The notes: a model not told the origin generated them from the letters alone. DNA of 64,000 bases from Mytilisepta virgata (GCA_028015205.1 CM051508.1:14402001-14466000), one strand, 5' to 3'. Positions 11,340 to 24,410 are shown, counted from the stretch's first letter. A program made the numbers and translations.

Positions 11340-12370
11340 CTCTAATAGAAATTCATAATTTGCACCTTTTCTCTTAAAACTGTATTTTTACAACTCAATG
11401 TATATACATTGTAAATTGTGTAGAAAACCAATACAGTTTAGGCCTAATCTAGAACTAATGATTCAGGTTATATTATTTGAGGAAAGAAAACTGAAATTAC
11501 GTAATATGGTCTAAGTGATGTCTTCATCATGGAATAAGGTAGCACTCAATGTAATTTTAAGACGGTCACTATCAGCGGTTTGAGCGGAATCCTTTGCTAA
11601 ACGTCAATTTTGTTACAGCTTTGGATTGGTTTATCTCTCTACATATCTTGTAAATATAATAGTTTGTCTTAGCTTACGGAGCTAAGAACTGCATACGCTT
11701 CCGGAACATGATTAAACCCGGTAATTGACGGAAATTACATTTCCTTTCGTGTTTTGTTTACCTTTGCATCGAGTTTTTGTTGTTTATTTATTTATTTTAA
11801 GTAATAAATTAATTAATTTATTTATTTTTGACGGGTTGTTTTGAATGGAATGCTCTCTAATTTGCCATGTCAATTCGCCATGTTCAATTAAATCTGTAAA
11901 ATAAACAACTGGTTTACCCTTCAATATCATTACTCAGATGCATTGCTCTACATTTGTATTTCACCAGTCAATACAATATGCATTTAAAACCTCGTTACAA
12001 ACCGCAGATTAAATAAAAAAACGCATTAAATATAACAGATATTTAAGGAGAAACAAAACATATGACTGAAACAGATAAAATGAAAGTATTTTTTTGCTTT
12101 CAGACTTTTACGTAAAATCATTACACAAAGAAGTCTCCGAAGGGACCTCCGTTTATTCTTTGTTCGATGAGATACCACCATATTGCCGTTGTTGTAAAGA
12201 TCAATACGATCTTAAGTAGTCTCTTGTTACTTTCAAAACCATTAGCTTTTAATTAAATTGCTTTTTCGTCATCTAAAGAAGACATTTATCACAAAATCAC
12301 TACTGTTTGTCAGAAGAATACTTGTACTAAGGAGGCGCCATTGAGGTATAAATACATGCTTCGTTTGTTC
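11340..12370. other. Stretch without recognised genes
   Basis: AT-rich and low-complexity near 11780-11830. No support for coding. Confidence 0.5.
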
Positions 12371-12554
12371 TCACTATGCTACTTCAATCTGTTAAATCTA
12401 AGACAAGCGATGTATCCGTTGGCTTTTCTTTACGTTTCTTGTGTTATTATGTATTGTTTGCTAATAATTGCAGCATGCTGTTCTTTTTTCATTTCAATGT
12501 TTGTCGCTTAGTGCCAGTAGAGAAAATTACACTTACGAACTTTACTTTACATTA

Positions 12555-12690
12555 TTATCTTGTAAAAGTGTTGTCACAAAATAGGATGCTGTTAGGTTTA
12601 GTGATGAAATCACTGTGGCAATTTTACGGTCTTCATCACGAGTTGCTTGAATTTTTTTTCTCCGCAAAAATGTTCCCTTCGGTTTTATAC
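12555..12690 (+). pseudogene. Reverse-transcriptase tail relic
   Basis: A frame open from 12376 to 12711 contains LVMKSLWQFYGLHHELLE. It resembles the SLSKCYGRHHELID tail of the 24.5-kb RT copy, and the DNA ttacggtcttcatcacga matches the corresponding tacggtcgtcatcacga there. The first part of the frame (12376-12540) is not recognisable. This is a small decayed fragment of the same broad RT family. Confidence 0.4.
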
Positions 12691-12710
12691 ATACAAAAAT
12701 CATTAATTTA

Positions 12711-13199
12711 AATAAACCAAGTAACTGAAAATCTTACTTGAAACAGATCTAGAATTGCTAAATGGTATGACATCTGATAAAAAATATTGTCATTGTCAAA
12801 AACAAGGACTTGCGTAGTATGTTTAAAGTCAATATGACCTTGTGTCCTTCAATAAGCTATTGCTGTAAGGTCAAGATTGTCTCTTGAATTTACACTTTTA
12901 ACGTATACAACACATTTATCTTTCTTAAATATTCTATTTTGAAGTTACAAATGTATAACATTAGCCGTTGTTTATCTATATATCCTGTTGGAATTGCATA
13001 CTCTTCTGGAGTAGCTAAGTTCATCTGCAATGGAATTTTGGATTTCTTTCTACCTACATTTGTACATGTATTCTTGTCAGTTTTAGACATGTTGTAATAT
13101 TGACTTTTCTTAGTGCTATTAATACCAAGCGTTTCCCGTGTGTCTTAATTTTACATCTCTAAATGTTTTCTTTCAAACACCGCTGTATGTCCCCAGTAA
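12711..13199. other. Stretch without recognised genes
   Basis: No coding support on either strand. Confidence 0.5.
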
Positions 13200-13367
13200 A
13201 TGGTGTATAAGTTTCACGCTGAAGCATGCGACATATACGACGACGTCCTACGTAGAGCGAGATTGATGTCACGTTGTCTTCTGGGACAGTGTTATGTTCA
13301 GTCCAGACATTTTACGATCGTTGTTACGAATTCATTGGTCGATACAAAGTTTCTGTCTCACAAATGA
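13200..13367 (+). pseudogene. Reverse-transcriptase C-terminal fragment, different subfamily
   Basis: An ATG at 13200 opens 55 codons to a TGA at 13365-13367. The peptide contains AEACDIYDDVLRRARLMSR and LLGQCYVQSR. It resembles the post-palm segment of the RT family seen at 24.5 kb (a YxxFxxRGxLLxxKLLxxG pattern) but is clearly a different subfamily. The G+C content and codon use stand out from the AT-rich neighbourhood. The following 13387-13680 resembles a 3' untranslated region (ttccggac/ttctccc wording) rather than protein. Confidence 0.4.
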
Positions 13368-13689
13368 GACTAGATAGAGTTTATACATGAAATCAGATTT
13401 TAAATCTTCCTGGAATGCCCACGAGTTTGACATACCTTTGGATATCAATCTTTTTTTGAAAATGCCTGTACGAAGTCAGGAGTATGACTGTTTCTCTTCA
13501 GTTATTTTGGGTGTTTGGTTGTCTCCCGACTTTGGCAGTTTTTTTACTTTGATTGTGACATTTCCCTTGGAGTTCCATGTTTTGTTATGAAACTTTATTT
13601 TCGGACTTCTCCCACTGTTTTGTGGCATTTGGTATTATTTGCCTGTATTCGGTACTTGCATTTATTTGTCATGTTGTGCATATGAGGCA

Positions 13690-13835
13690 TATTTGATAGA
13701 ATAAAATGAGAGATGTGGAAAGTGTTAATAAGACAACTCTGAAACAAAATTCCAAAAATACAAAAAGTAGGTCTTACACATGTACGTCCTTTTTGACCGA
13801 TCTCAAAGACCTCAATGCGTATCAAGCTCATAATG
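13690..13835. repeat. Fragment of a dispersed mussel-type repeat
   Basis: The words gatgtggaaagtgttaataagacaactct and cctcaatgcg resemble, in reverse complement, the fragment near 4690-4740 and a repeat I recall as common in mussels. It has decayed and has no ORF. Confidence 0.35.
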
Positions 13836-14039
13836 GTTCAATAGGATGAGTATTTATTGTCATACGTCCCAATAATCATTTTTGCTTTTCGTGTTTGGAA
13901 TCAAGACCTGCATAATAGTGTTTAAATATTACCATTAGAAAAAAACAGAAACGAAAATAAAAAATGGAAATTGCTAATTCGGTGAAATACTTAACTTTGT
14001 TGATATTACATTATAAGCTGCAGCAAAGTATGTTTCTCC

Positions 14040-14470
14040 TGAAAGTTCCTTTCAAAAAACAGAAAGTAGCAAAGTTCAAACCTTAATTCAATAAATTTTA
14101 TCCCATAATTGAAGATAAATTTGATATAAATTTCATTACAATATTTGAAATACTCCAATTACTGTTTTTGACAAATTCCAGATGATTTACAATACCATAA
14201 AAATAAATTAATAAGCGAACTATATGAACATTTGTTGATAAAAATGAAGGTTTCAATGGTTGAAAACTATTATATTTTCTTCCTGCTTCTATATATTTTA
14301 AATATTGTTGTATATTGTATTATAGAAATTTATTATCTGATGAACTGCCTTCATAGAAAATTACCAAAGTGATATATTAATACCAATCTGTTGACTTTGA
14401 ATGCTTCAAATTACTAATATTTTGGAAACATTCCATAATTTAAATATGAATTGTTTATCCAATGAGCAGT
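14040..14470. repeat. Left arm of large diverged inverted duplication
   Basis: It matches 16075-16480 in reverse complement over its length: gcaaagttcaaacctt / aaggtttgaactttgc at the outer side, aagataaatttgata / tatcaaatttatctt in the middle, and attaataccaatctg / cagtttggttac-side wording inside. The arms are separated by about 1.6 kb, and identity is only moderate by eye. Confidence 0.7.
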
Positions 14471-14579
14471 GAGAATCTTTATATCACATCTATATATATT
14501 TTATTTGAAACAGATAGGTTATTAATGTAAAAATAACCAGCATGTACATTTATTAGATTGATATGCTCTTTATAGTTGT

Positions 14580-14938
14580 TTAAAGATGTTCTCTGCTCAG
14601 TTGCAAAATAACAAGTTTGTCATAACACTGGTAAATATTGATAGTGGGTTAATAAAGGAACTAAAAGAGCGAAAACAAATTATAGGTCCGTGTACTTGTT
14701 TTCGTGATATAAGCCATTGAAAATTTGGCGGGGAAAATATGCTCTTGATTTTACATAGGTTTATCATTGACAAGTTTCATTTCTCAAAAACCATTAAATA
14801 ATAACAAGGATTATATAAGATTTTTACAAATGACTTATTATTCTGCATGCAAAAGATTTATAAAAAGAAAAATGAATAAAACCATATGATTCTGAACATC
14901 TGAAAAAATGCAAAAACATGACCAGCGAACATCTTTAA
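14580..14938 (-). mobile_element. TTAA-flanked MITE, copy B (diverged, 359 bp)
   Basis: The ends match the family: TTAA-agatgttctctgctcag at 14580 and, on the other strand, TTAA-agatgttcgctggtcatg from 14938. The interior keeps gtttatcattgacaag-ttcatttctcaaaaa and aataaaaccatatgattctgaacatctg in the family order. It is the most diverged of the five copies. Confidence 0.65.
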
Positions 14939-15374
14939 TGTAAGACAACGCCTGATTGATACACTGTTCAAAGATTTGGAATACCAAAACCTCAAATCAA
15001 GAACCACGATTCAGACAACAACAAAAAGTTTAAACAGATACTGTTGTACAATACAAAAAGAATATAACGTGATGGCAAGCTGTTTGTGGTAAGAATCTTG
15101 TTATGAGCATTACCATTTCTGTTTTGTTTCTAGAAACAATATTTGTGCAACATTTATATAGTTATTTGTTGTTTCGTATACATTGGTGTGTTTTCGGGTG
15201 GAAGCTCTTGATTGATTGTTGGATTTTATGTGTATTTGTTTCAATTATTAAATGAAAATGTCTGTTACATATGCAACAATTTACGATATAAATGTGGCAT
15301 AAGCCGGAAAAGAAAAATACCATAAACATGTATTTGTAGTTTTTTTTTTTTTTTTTGTGCTGTGTTGTGTAAAC

Positions 15375-15500
15375 AGACAACAAAAATGGATAACAGGAAA
15401 GGTCAACATATCAACCCCGGACAAAAAAACATCACAAAAGAACACAAAACACAAACATCAACATAAACACAACAGAGAGCCAGGAATAGTCTGACTGTGT
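15375..15500. repeat. Dispersed repeat, copy 1 of 2
   Basis: Shares gacaggaaaggtcaacat, cggacaaaaaa, aacacaaaacacaaacat and acacaacagagag in order with 51310-51475 (same orientation). Confidence 0.7.
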
Positions 15501-15699
15501 GTGTGTTGGTTGTTTTTCGTGTCATTTTCCGTCTCTGTTGTTTTGTGTTTTGTCTCAGGCTTAATGATTGTTGAACGACAATTCGGATAATTCCCATCTT
15601 GCCTTAAACCTTAATTTTGATTATAGTTAAAACTGTCATTGTTCAATAGGTTGTATTGTACAGTTAAATATGGGGTTTTATGCATGTTACAAGTCTCAC

Positions 15700-15785
15700 T
15701 AGGAACTTACGGGCATCTAATCTAATAATGGCAACCTATGTCATACATATTGGTAATATAAAATATTAGCTTACTATGACGTTTT
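15700..15785. repeat. Direct repeat shared with 16595-16670
   Basis: ctacatattggtaatataaa-type wording (tcatacatattggtaatataaaatattag ... atgacgtt) recurs at 16622-16665. Together with the inverted arms nearby, it shows that 14-17 kb has been rearranged more than once. Confidence 0.6.
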
Positions 15786-16074
15786 GCTATATTGCACCGT
15801 ATTACACGTGCATGTATGTGTCAAAAATATAATTCACTTTTTGTATTTTGTTGATTCGAGGTTCATAACGGATGTTTTGGTATTTAAAAGTGTACCAGTC
15901 TGACATTTCCTTTTTATAACAGGCTATAAAGGTTGAACTAATTTAATACATTGTACGATTATGTTTATGTGTAATAACCCATTGCGTTCAAAGGTCTTTT
16001 TTATATTATATGATTTTATGAGCCTAAATTCTCGTTAGATTATCAATTATTTTTTAAAATTATGGATTGTTTAC

Positions 16075-16480
16075 ATATCATGAGTAATTTTAAGCATTCA
16101 AAGTTAACACAGTGGTATTAATATATATCAGTTTGGTTACTTTTTATGAAGGCAGTGTATCAGATAATAAATTTCTAAAAATGAAATATACCAAAACATT
16201 TCAAATACACTGTATATGAACGCAGAGGGAAATAAAATATCTTTCCATCATTGAAACATCCTATCTTTATCAAACAATAGTACACATGGTTTCCTTTTTA
16301 ATTTATCATATTGATATTGCAAACCATCTGGAATTTCTCAAAAACAGTAATTGGAGTTTTTGCAAATATGGTTATAAAATTTCATATCAAATTTATCTTC
16401 AATTATTTGATAAGATTTATTAAATGAAGGTTTGAACTTTGCCAGTTCGTTGCTGTTCTCGAAAGGTATCTTGAGGAAAT
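16075..16480. repeat. Right arm of large diverged inverted duplication
   Basis: Reverse-complement partner of 14040-14470. The open frame at 16432-16653 begins inside the arm and shows no recognisable domain, and the left arm has no matching open frame, so it is not called a gene. Confidence 0.7.
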
Positions 16481-17409
16481 ACCAGTTTCTTCGTTGTCAT
16501 GTTAACTTTTTTCGATTGCAAACTTTGAAACTTTGTGTTTATGTGAACATTGAGACTATTTCATTTTATCTTTATATTTTATTTATTTATTTACTGTCAA
16601 TAAATCTAATAATTGCAAACTATGTCCTACATATTGGTAATATAAAAGATTAGATTAAATGACGTTATGATCTTTTTTTTTTTGGTATGGATTTTAGTTG
16701 TCACTGGTTACGAGCATTTTAACCGTTTCTGTTTTGGTTTTAGAAACAAAGTGTTGTAACCCATTGTAGTTTGGTATACATAATTTTATGTTTTGCGTTT
16801 CTTGGTCTTCGAGTTTTCAGTAGGTTGTTACGTATATCATTGTTGGCCTTTCTTTGCTGTGCTGCTACGTACAATACATAATAAATCGGACAAAGATCGA
16901 AAAATACACGAATTTCTAATAACCTGTCTGACCTTAATGTGTCTGCCATACTAAAAATCTTTGGTGCATATTAATACAATACAAATACGTTTTTTTTTCA
17001 GTAGTTATGCACAAAAAAATATCAGCTACAATAAGCTTGACTACTATCAGTAAGGAATCCTGCTATTATCCAATCGCAATTACTCAGTTTTCACTGGTGT
17101 GCACAGGTTAAGAATCACTAATGTCTCCTCTCTGCAAAGCCCGTTTAAACTTTTATATGTACCTTCCGAACCATAATTTTTTAGATAACGTTGAAATCAA
17201 CATAAAAAATAGTTCTTCCGTTCTTAACAAGTTTTCTTTTTCTTTCAACGATATTTTCAAGGTTTCATACCACTTTCTTGGTTTCAATCACTCATTTCTC
17301 CGACTTTTATGCTGTTACAAATACATTTAGAAGTAGTTGTGTTATTGTCCCTGTCTGTCCTTCACCGATTTTTTATAGTGACAACTGGATCAATTATCGT
17401 TAAAAGAAT

Positions 17410-17700
17410 AGCGAAGCGATAACACATTGGGAAAGTCGGTAAAATTAAAATCCAAAAGGAAGACAAACTCATGAAAATAGAACATAACAAACAAACGCCA
17501 AAATAATACAATAAACATATAATGAACTAAACATAGTTACAAAACAGTAAATCAAAAACACTAGCAATGTGAACGCCCAGTAAAAATCCGGAGTGAAATC
17601 AGGAGCTATGGAAAATTGAGCATGTTCTGCTCCATTAACGGTCCCTGTCACATTGCCGGTTATATGTTCTGTTGATACTGCTCTAATCTAAACAACTAGG
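17410..17700. repeat. Dispersed repeat fragment related to 8.35-8.45 and 9.9-10.05 kb
   Basis: cattgggaaagtcgg, aagacaaactcatg and aacataacaaacaaa follow the same order as the ends of threefold-repeat units b and c. No coding support. Confidence 0.5.
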
Positions 17701-18121
17701 TATCAATAATCCGATTAATTTGTTAATGTACTGCATGAATTAAATGACACTTGGTAGAATCGGTGACCACAGCCAGAGCTTGTAAATCAATTAACGTTTG
17801 ATTGTTGAACTACAATGTCCAGGTGAAATACTAAGTTTAACTTTACATACCGAATATCTAAAAGACAAAAATCAAAAAGACGCGATAACAAATTTTTCTG
17901 AAGGTTGCAATACTGTTTATGACGACACGAATTAGAATAAACTTGCTACTCATTGACTCTTTGTTTGTCGCGTGCATGGAGAGTGTTTGTGTCTCTTATT
18001 TCTTGTGACCAATTATATATGCCATAGATTCCCATTATTCGATTTACTGACAATAACGGAAGTACCATGAAGGACTCTCTATTAAAATGGACGTGTTCTC
18101 TGTAAGCCGGTTGTTTGACTT

Positions 18122-18540
18122 GCCTTAATTTTATCAAATCTCAGTTAGACATATTTATTTAGTATGATTTGTATGTTCACTTTATAAAAAATTAAGTTCT
18201 TAACAAAGTAAGTATGGTCGTAGGGACAACATCAAAATCTGAAAAAAAAATCTCAAAACCGAAAACAACATATCACACTATAAAGAGAAGTGTCCTACCG
18301 AAATGTATATTAGTAAAAAGGATTACTTTTGCCTTAATTTTATCAAATCTCAGTTAGACATGTTTATTTAGTATGATTTGTATGTTCAATTTATAAAATA
18401 TTAAGTTCTTAACAAAGTAAGTATGGTCGTAGGGACAACATCAAAATCTGAAGAAAAAAAATCTCAAAACCGAAAACAACATATGACACAATAAAGAGAA
18501 GTGTCCTACCGAAATGTATATTAGTAAAAAGGATTACTTT
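18122..18540. repeat. Tandem duplication of a 209-bp unit
   Basis: Unit 1 (18122-18330) and unit 2 (18331-18540) both start gccttaattttatcaaatct and end agtaaaaaggattacttt. Only a few substitutions and a one-base A-tract change separate them, so the duplication is recent relative to other repeats here. Confidence 0.95.
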
Positions 18541-18549
18541 CGATACACA

Positions 18550-21500
18550 CTATCTGTCAGTAGGTAAAGTTTGAAAATTAAGTTTAAAAGGTGGTGGGCA
18601 GAGAAAACAGTAAGTGAATAAAATGTTTTTATCCTACAATGACTTTTGATGTTGTCCCTTAACTGATTTAAAGGACAAATATGTATGATTTTTGGCATTT
18701 TGAAAGTCTAAATGCTAGAATTTTAAATACATTTTTTATAGGTTAATTAATCTCAATGGGTCTTCCAAGAAAACATACAAAAAATTACCATTTTTTTTAT
18801 AAAAAAAAAATTATATTTTTAACTGCAAATATTATTTTGGAAGGGAAATTACAATGAAAAAATAAATGCACTCAAAAAACGTGAACATTTTAAAGATTTG
18901 TGAGACATGAAATTTGCAAAACCGTTGTATTTAATATTTTCAATCCATTTTGTGCATTGTATATGCTCAGTACTTAAATTAATAAAATATTGCAGCAAAT
19001 TCCAAAGGCGAAATATTTAAGTTTCTCTTGAAGACGTGATTGATAAAATCAGTCGTTTTACTATGATATGCACCGTCAGCCAGGTGATGATACAATTTAC
19101 ATTGGTTAAGTTAGTCATATTGCGCGAACTCAGGTTTTCAAACAGTAATGTCCCCCATGATACAATTATATAAAAAAAGTTGTCTTTACAAACTATCTTT
19201 AAAATTTTTGGTTTCGATATAATTTTATTCGTTTGACATTTTTTACTTCTGAATTATTTTGTTAAGATAAAAACAACTTTAAATTGAATTTAGCAGCATC
19301 TGTTGAATGATTAGTCTTTTCTACAGACTAATTTGGACATTATTAAATTTAGCCTTACACCTTTGTTGAAGTGTACAGCGTTACTCCTTCCATAAATAGT
19401 TAATTTCCAGTTGCGTTGGTGTATTGACAATTGTTTTATCTTATATAGACTGCTAATGATACTAATTTGTGGTTGGAATGCATTTTTCTGTCCATACAGG
19501 CCATGTTTTTGTCCAAAATAGCCAATTTAAACTGATTTTGTTGACCAGATTTCCAATAATTTTGTGTTTTAGCAAATGGCATATTTATAATTTGCTATTA
19601 TTTTTGTTCTGTTCAGCTGTTCCAATATAGGTTTTAAATTTGGTTTTGATCCTACCCAGAATTAAAATTATCAGGCTCTGCTTTTTGTTTTGGTTTTGTT
19701 TGTATAGATGGTGAAATATGCATATACACTTAGTAAACATATATTCATAGATAACTATTTGTATTGCGCATTGTAGAAGATGAATTTGGTATCATCGTGG
19801 TATTCTACTACCACCCTAGTAAGCCGTGAAGGGTACATTTGTATCATCCCCGTCAATGACACGGTTTATGGATATACATTTATGCATGATGAAATTTAGC
19901 CAATACATTTTAAAATTCTGTAATGTGTAGGGTGCTGATTCCGTCGTGCAAAGTTTACATTGCCTCAATTTTTGCTACTATATATACATACGCTCATTTG
20001 GTCCAAAGTTTTCGTCATAGCCGTACCTGCTAAACGTAATCTATCATTGTTTCCTGTAAACAAGGACTTTGATGATGTCAGAGTTTGATAAAACGTTTGT
20101 GTATTTCATAAATATAGCTTTATATTTTTCATTATTTTAATCTGATAGCCAGTGTTCTTTAAGGGACCTAATTTGTATCAAATGAGGAAAATGTGAAAAC
20201 TAGTTAGCAGATTTTTTTTTTTTACTTTTTGACTTGCGTTAATACTTGGTTTTTATATAATCCAAATACATGTATTGTCATGGTATTCTTCCGTAAATGG
20301 TCATTTTCAGTGTGAGATGACCCGTTGAATATCGAACTCATCTCCAACTGTACGATACCTAATCTTCCAATGCTTTTAGACCAATTAAATGGTGCCGTTC
20401 ACAAATGCACATTCCTTTTTACCAATCAGGCGTAACATTATCGCCGACTCTGTTAATTGAATTTACCTAGATACAGGAAACTTAAAATTCGAGTATTGAC
20501 GGAAGAAATGGGTACTTATATTTGTTCAAAAGTGAAGACCTTGAAAATCTTCAACTCTTTTTTTAAAATTCAGCGTTTTTTCACTCGTTCCGCTGCACTC
20601 CACTCGGGAAAGACGTTGATTTTAAAAACTCGTTTATTTTCCAGTCTTCAATTTGAACTCGTGTAAGAACCTATCAATCTTTATTTCTGACAAAGTAATT
20701 CAATATACAGATTAGTAAATCAATGCTATTGTAAATCCAAAGCTAACTTATGATGGTGAAACAAATCAGCTGAGTACATGTAAGCCGTTAACACTAATTA
20801 TATGTAATTTACCTAAATTTGGTCGTTATAACAGTTAATATGGTTTGAATAATGATAAAGTGAATGTGTCATTGACATTTATGCCTTTATGATATATCCT
20901 TTCTTTTCTACATTAGAAATCAGCTACATGTAAGCTGTTATTACGAAATGTGTAAAAACCTTCAAGCTAACTCTAACAAGCTTTCTTAGGTTTCATCTGG
21001 TAGAGTTTTTTTTTTAATGATAATTTTTTTTTTTACTAAAAATTAAACTATTCTGTTTTTTTCCATTTCTGTACAATAGAACTATGGTAAAGGTAAATAT
21101 TATGAACATAAGCTCGTTGACCTTTATTTTGTATTAAGAATAATGAAAGTTATACCTAAAACAACAATCTTGCAAAGTTTATAAGAAATGTTTAACAATC
21201 CTAATTTGCTGAGAGTGTCCTTTCATAGAATATTCTGTCAGTTATGAAGATCGAGATTGTGTTATGGCCTTGTCTTCAAAACGTTTTAGCTACTCCATGA
21301 CCTGTGCCTTTATTTTTGCCTTTTAATGCTATACTGTATCAAAGAATGTTGTTGTATTAGCTCTCAAATTTAGTTATATGTATAAAAAGGTCTATAATCA
21401 AATACAAATTCAAACAACAAACTTATCGTAGATCTACTTTGGATCAAAGGAAGATATAAAACTGAACTTTCAAATAGAATTCACGTAAAGAAATTGTATC

Positions 21501-21900
21501 ATAATGTAATTCGATAATATTAATTCATTTACTACATTAAGAAGACAAACGAAGAAATATGTTAATTAGCATTGATTTTTGCACGAACAGTGTGATCTGC
21601 AAAACAGATATCAAGAAAATGAAATTTGGATTTTTTAAAATAGTTTTTATGGAAGATGTTTGATTAATCTTGTTTTTAATTATGCATGAGTAATAGCATA
21701 AATATGTATGATATATATAAACTGATGCCATATTTTGCATGAAGGTTGATTTTTTTCCCGTTTAGGATGGCTTTTAAGTAAAGGAGTGACAATCTGGTAG
21801 GATTATTATACAATGTAAACAACATTGTAAATTTCATAAAGGGAGTCAAAATTAAAAAAATAAGAAAACAAAAACAACAACAAAAAAAAAAAAAAAAAAA
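18550..21900. other. Long stretch without recognised genes
   Basis: AT-rich and rich in short homopolymers. A fragment gaaagtctaaatgctagaa near 18700 recurs at about 22407 and, diverged, near 52670. The open frames at 20457-20666 and 21537-21740 have no recognisable content. A poly-A tract with CAA interruptions lies at 21860-21902. Confidence 0.5.
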
Positions 21901-22014
21901 ACACTAAGAATACTATATGCTGTATGTATTTTGTTTCCTCACAATATTCCTCTATACATTTATATGAGACACATTTATGAAGACATCACAATATTTTTTC
22001 TCTTCTTCGGTGCA

Positions 22015-22239
22015 GAGGTACTTATCTTAGTATTAGCAAGAGTTTATGTTCATAGACTAAAAGAAAACTCCTTTGATCTGGGTTTCTTACAAGATTGTCT
22101 CAAGCATTCAGACTTGGTTCATTATTTACAGTCTATTACCATCCGAAAATATTATATAACGCTTTTCATAACAATCTACACTACTTTGATATTCCTGTCA
22201 CTCATTTATTTTATTATTAATAAATCTAAGAAAAAATAG
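22015..22239 (+). CDS. Candidate terminal exon with one membrane segment, unknown
   Basis: A strong acceptor-like tract (tttttctcttcttcggtgcag) ends at 22015, and the frame continues to a TAG at 22237-22239. The peptide begins near EVLILVLARVYVHRLKENSF, carries QDCLKHSDLVHYLQ, and then a hydrophobic run of about 25 residues followed by the basic tail NKSKKK. A single-pass segment with a basic cytoplasmic tail is a plausible protein C-terminus. I do not recognise a family, and no upstream exon is evident. It may also be a chance AT-rich frame. Confidence 0.3.
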   Translation, partial: EVLILVLARVYVHRLKENSFDLGFLQDCLKHSDLVHYLQSITIRKYYITLFITIYTTLIFLSLIYFIINKSKKK

Positions 22240-22559
22240 GACTGTAATCAACATAGTGTATCCATTTTGATGTACTTCGTATAAATAGTTAGACAAAGCC
22301 TCTTTCGTCACCATGCTCCAAGGCCAGAACTGTGTACTGGCGGAATGTTAAATTACTTACTATTGTCATGATTGTTGGCCATCGTTGATGTACCGGATTT
22401 TGTTCAGTTTGAAAGTCTAAATGCTAGAAATATTTTTTTTTTTTTTGGTTTGTTGTTTAACCTTGTCGAGTAGTCAAAAGTAAGACGTTTCATAATATAC
22501 TGGTTGTTTTTTTTTTCACCTCAAATTTGAATGTGTATTTCCAATAACAAGTATTATTA

Positions 22560-22765
22560 CATTGAGGTGAATTTCCGAGTAAAATCAAATTCGATAATTC
22601 GATCACCCAGTGAAATATCAAGTCATATTTCACTCTAGGAAGTGACGTAACAATAGCCATCGCCAACGACGCTACGCGCATTCCTGAATTAATGTGTTAA
22701 TGTTCGGTAACTCTTTGTAGATCTGTTGGTATTCGAAGTTCAAGATTAGTTATTCCATAACTATC
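22560..22765. repeat. Possible relative of the 6.5-kb inverted-repeat element
   Basis: gcattcctgaattaatgtgtt...ttcggtaactc parallels gcattcgcgaattaaggtgtt...tcggtcactc at 6606-6638, and the caaattcgata / cccagtgaaatatc wording parallels 6380-6410. The ends are not defined. Confidence 0.4.
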
Positions 22766-22769
22766 TTTA

Positions 22770-23910
22770 AAAACACATCAGACACATTTGTTGATGTACA
22801 TCATCACGTTCATTTGTTTGTTTGTTTGTTTGCTTTGAAAGTTCTGGAAAGTACTACAATTAACAGGTGCATTCTTGTATACATATTACATGATAGTTTG
22901 GTGTTAAGAATTATAATTGTGTGTATGCATTACGTATGTAGGTATATAATCAAAACTTTATTAAATAGTTTTAAGATAAGATTATAATTGCATATGGATA
23001 TAAATTTTCACCTGCTGAGCATATTAACATGTTAACTGAAGACATTTTTCCGAACATCATACATAACTTCATTTTCGTCAAGTCACGAAATAGCTAACCC
23101 ATGCTTTTACCATAGTCAAACGGCAAAAATCGAAACTGTCGGAAAAAATCAATCACATGTACACTGTATTAAATTTCAAATTGGTATGTATTTGTTATGA
23201 AAATGAATTATATTGTATCTAGTTATTTGTGATCTCATTGATACCTATTCAAAAATGTTAATATCCGACTTCATAAGATATACGTTAATTTTGTAAGTCA
23301 CCATTTTTACTTTAATTTCTATTACCATAATAGGATAGTTATCTATTCTACACAACGTGTGATTGACATATTTGTTAGTTTCAACTGGAAAGTAGCTGAT
23401 ACATGCCTACATATAATAGCAATCATAATACTCAGACAGGAAAACAGTTTTATCACATAATATTACATGACATTATCAGAATGTTTTTACAAGATTCGTT
23501 TACTTCTTTTTATTATTCCCTTTGATGGTAACCACTGTCATATCAATTCTACCTGGCGGTTATTTATGAACTCAGGTTGAACATTGCCGCAGATAAAAAG
23601 ATGATTAAATTTCTATTATCTATAAAATTATCACGTATCCGAGTAACTTTACAATTCAAAGATTTTGAAATTATTATTATTTATTAAAAATACTTCCGCC
23701 AAACATTGAACTACATTGTATGAACGAGCTGTGAGATTATGCTGTTCTAAAGGCGTCTGATAATTTTGCTGGAACACTTATAACTTGTGTGCATTTTTTG
23801 TCATGGTGTTCGTTTATTACACGTTTGTACGAGAGCTAAAATTGAACACAAACATTTCAATTTATTGTTCAGAAATTAAAAAAAAAAACTTTTATTGGAA
23901 ACTGCATTGC
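22770..23910. other. Stretch without recognised genes
   Basis: No domain seen. A short tgtttgtttgtt microsatellite lies at 22813-22833. Confidence 0.5.
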
Positions 23911-23913
23911 ATG

Positions 23914-24410
23914 GAATATGTTTTTCTAACGCATAGTTCTTACCCAACTTGGTTTCGTTTACTTAGTGTTTATATTGATACCATGAACACTGATTTATTA
24001 TTAAGAAGGTCGACTTCTTTATTGAATATTATTAATAGATGTTGGACACGAATTGTTGACATGTAACCACATGTAGCATTAATATTTGCATTCAAGAATA
24101 CATGTGTTTTGGTTTTTTTGTCTACTTTAAACGTTCTAATACATTTTGAAAATTATATATTTTCAATGGAGCGCGAAGCCAAACTAAAATATGTTAAGAG
24201 CAATGAACTCTAAAATGTCAAATGAGGATACAATGCAAAAGAACCATCCATTAAGATATATAACTGATGAATTAATGCACAGAAAATCAATTTCTAGAAA
24301 GTATATAGCAGCAATCAAATCACATGCCAAAAAATTAACAAGAAACCTTGCTTGTGTATCTTTTCTTTACAGTCTATTCAATTTTACGTAAATATTTATG
24401 GAAATCTCCC
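23914..24410. repeat. Left arm of inverted duplication
   Basis: Reverse-complement match to 26343-26788 over roughly 450 bp, including atatgttttttctaacgca, aagaaggtcgac and the stretch around agatatataactgatgaat. It includes a frame of about 58 codons (24191-24391) that is also open in the other arm. Between the arms the differences are mostly amino-acid-changing, so that frame is not treated as a gene. Confidence 0.8.

Noticed and set aside
24191..24391. 66-codon frame also open in the inverted copy at 26.4 kb
   Set aside because: Differences between the two copies mostly change amino acids, so there is no sign of protein constraint. It is kept only as part of the inverted duplication.
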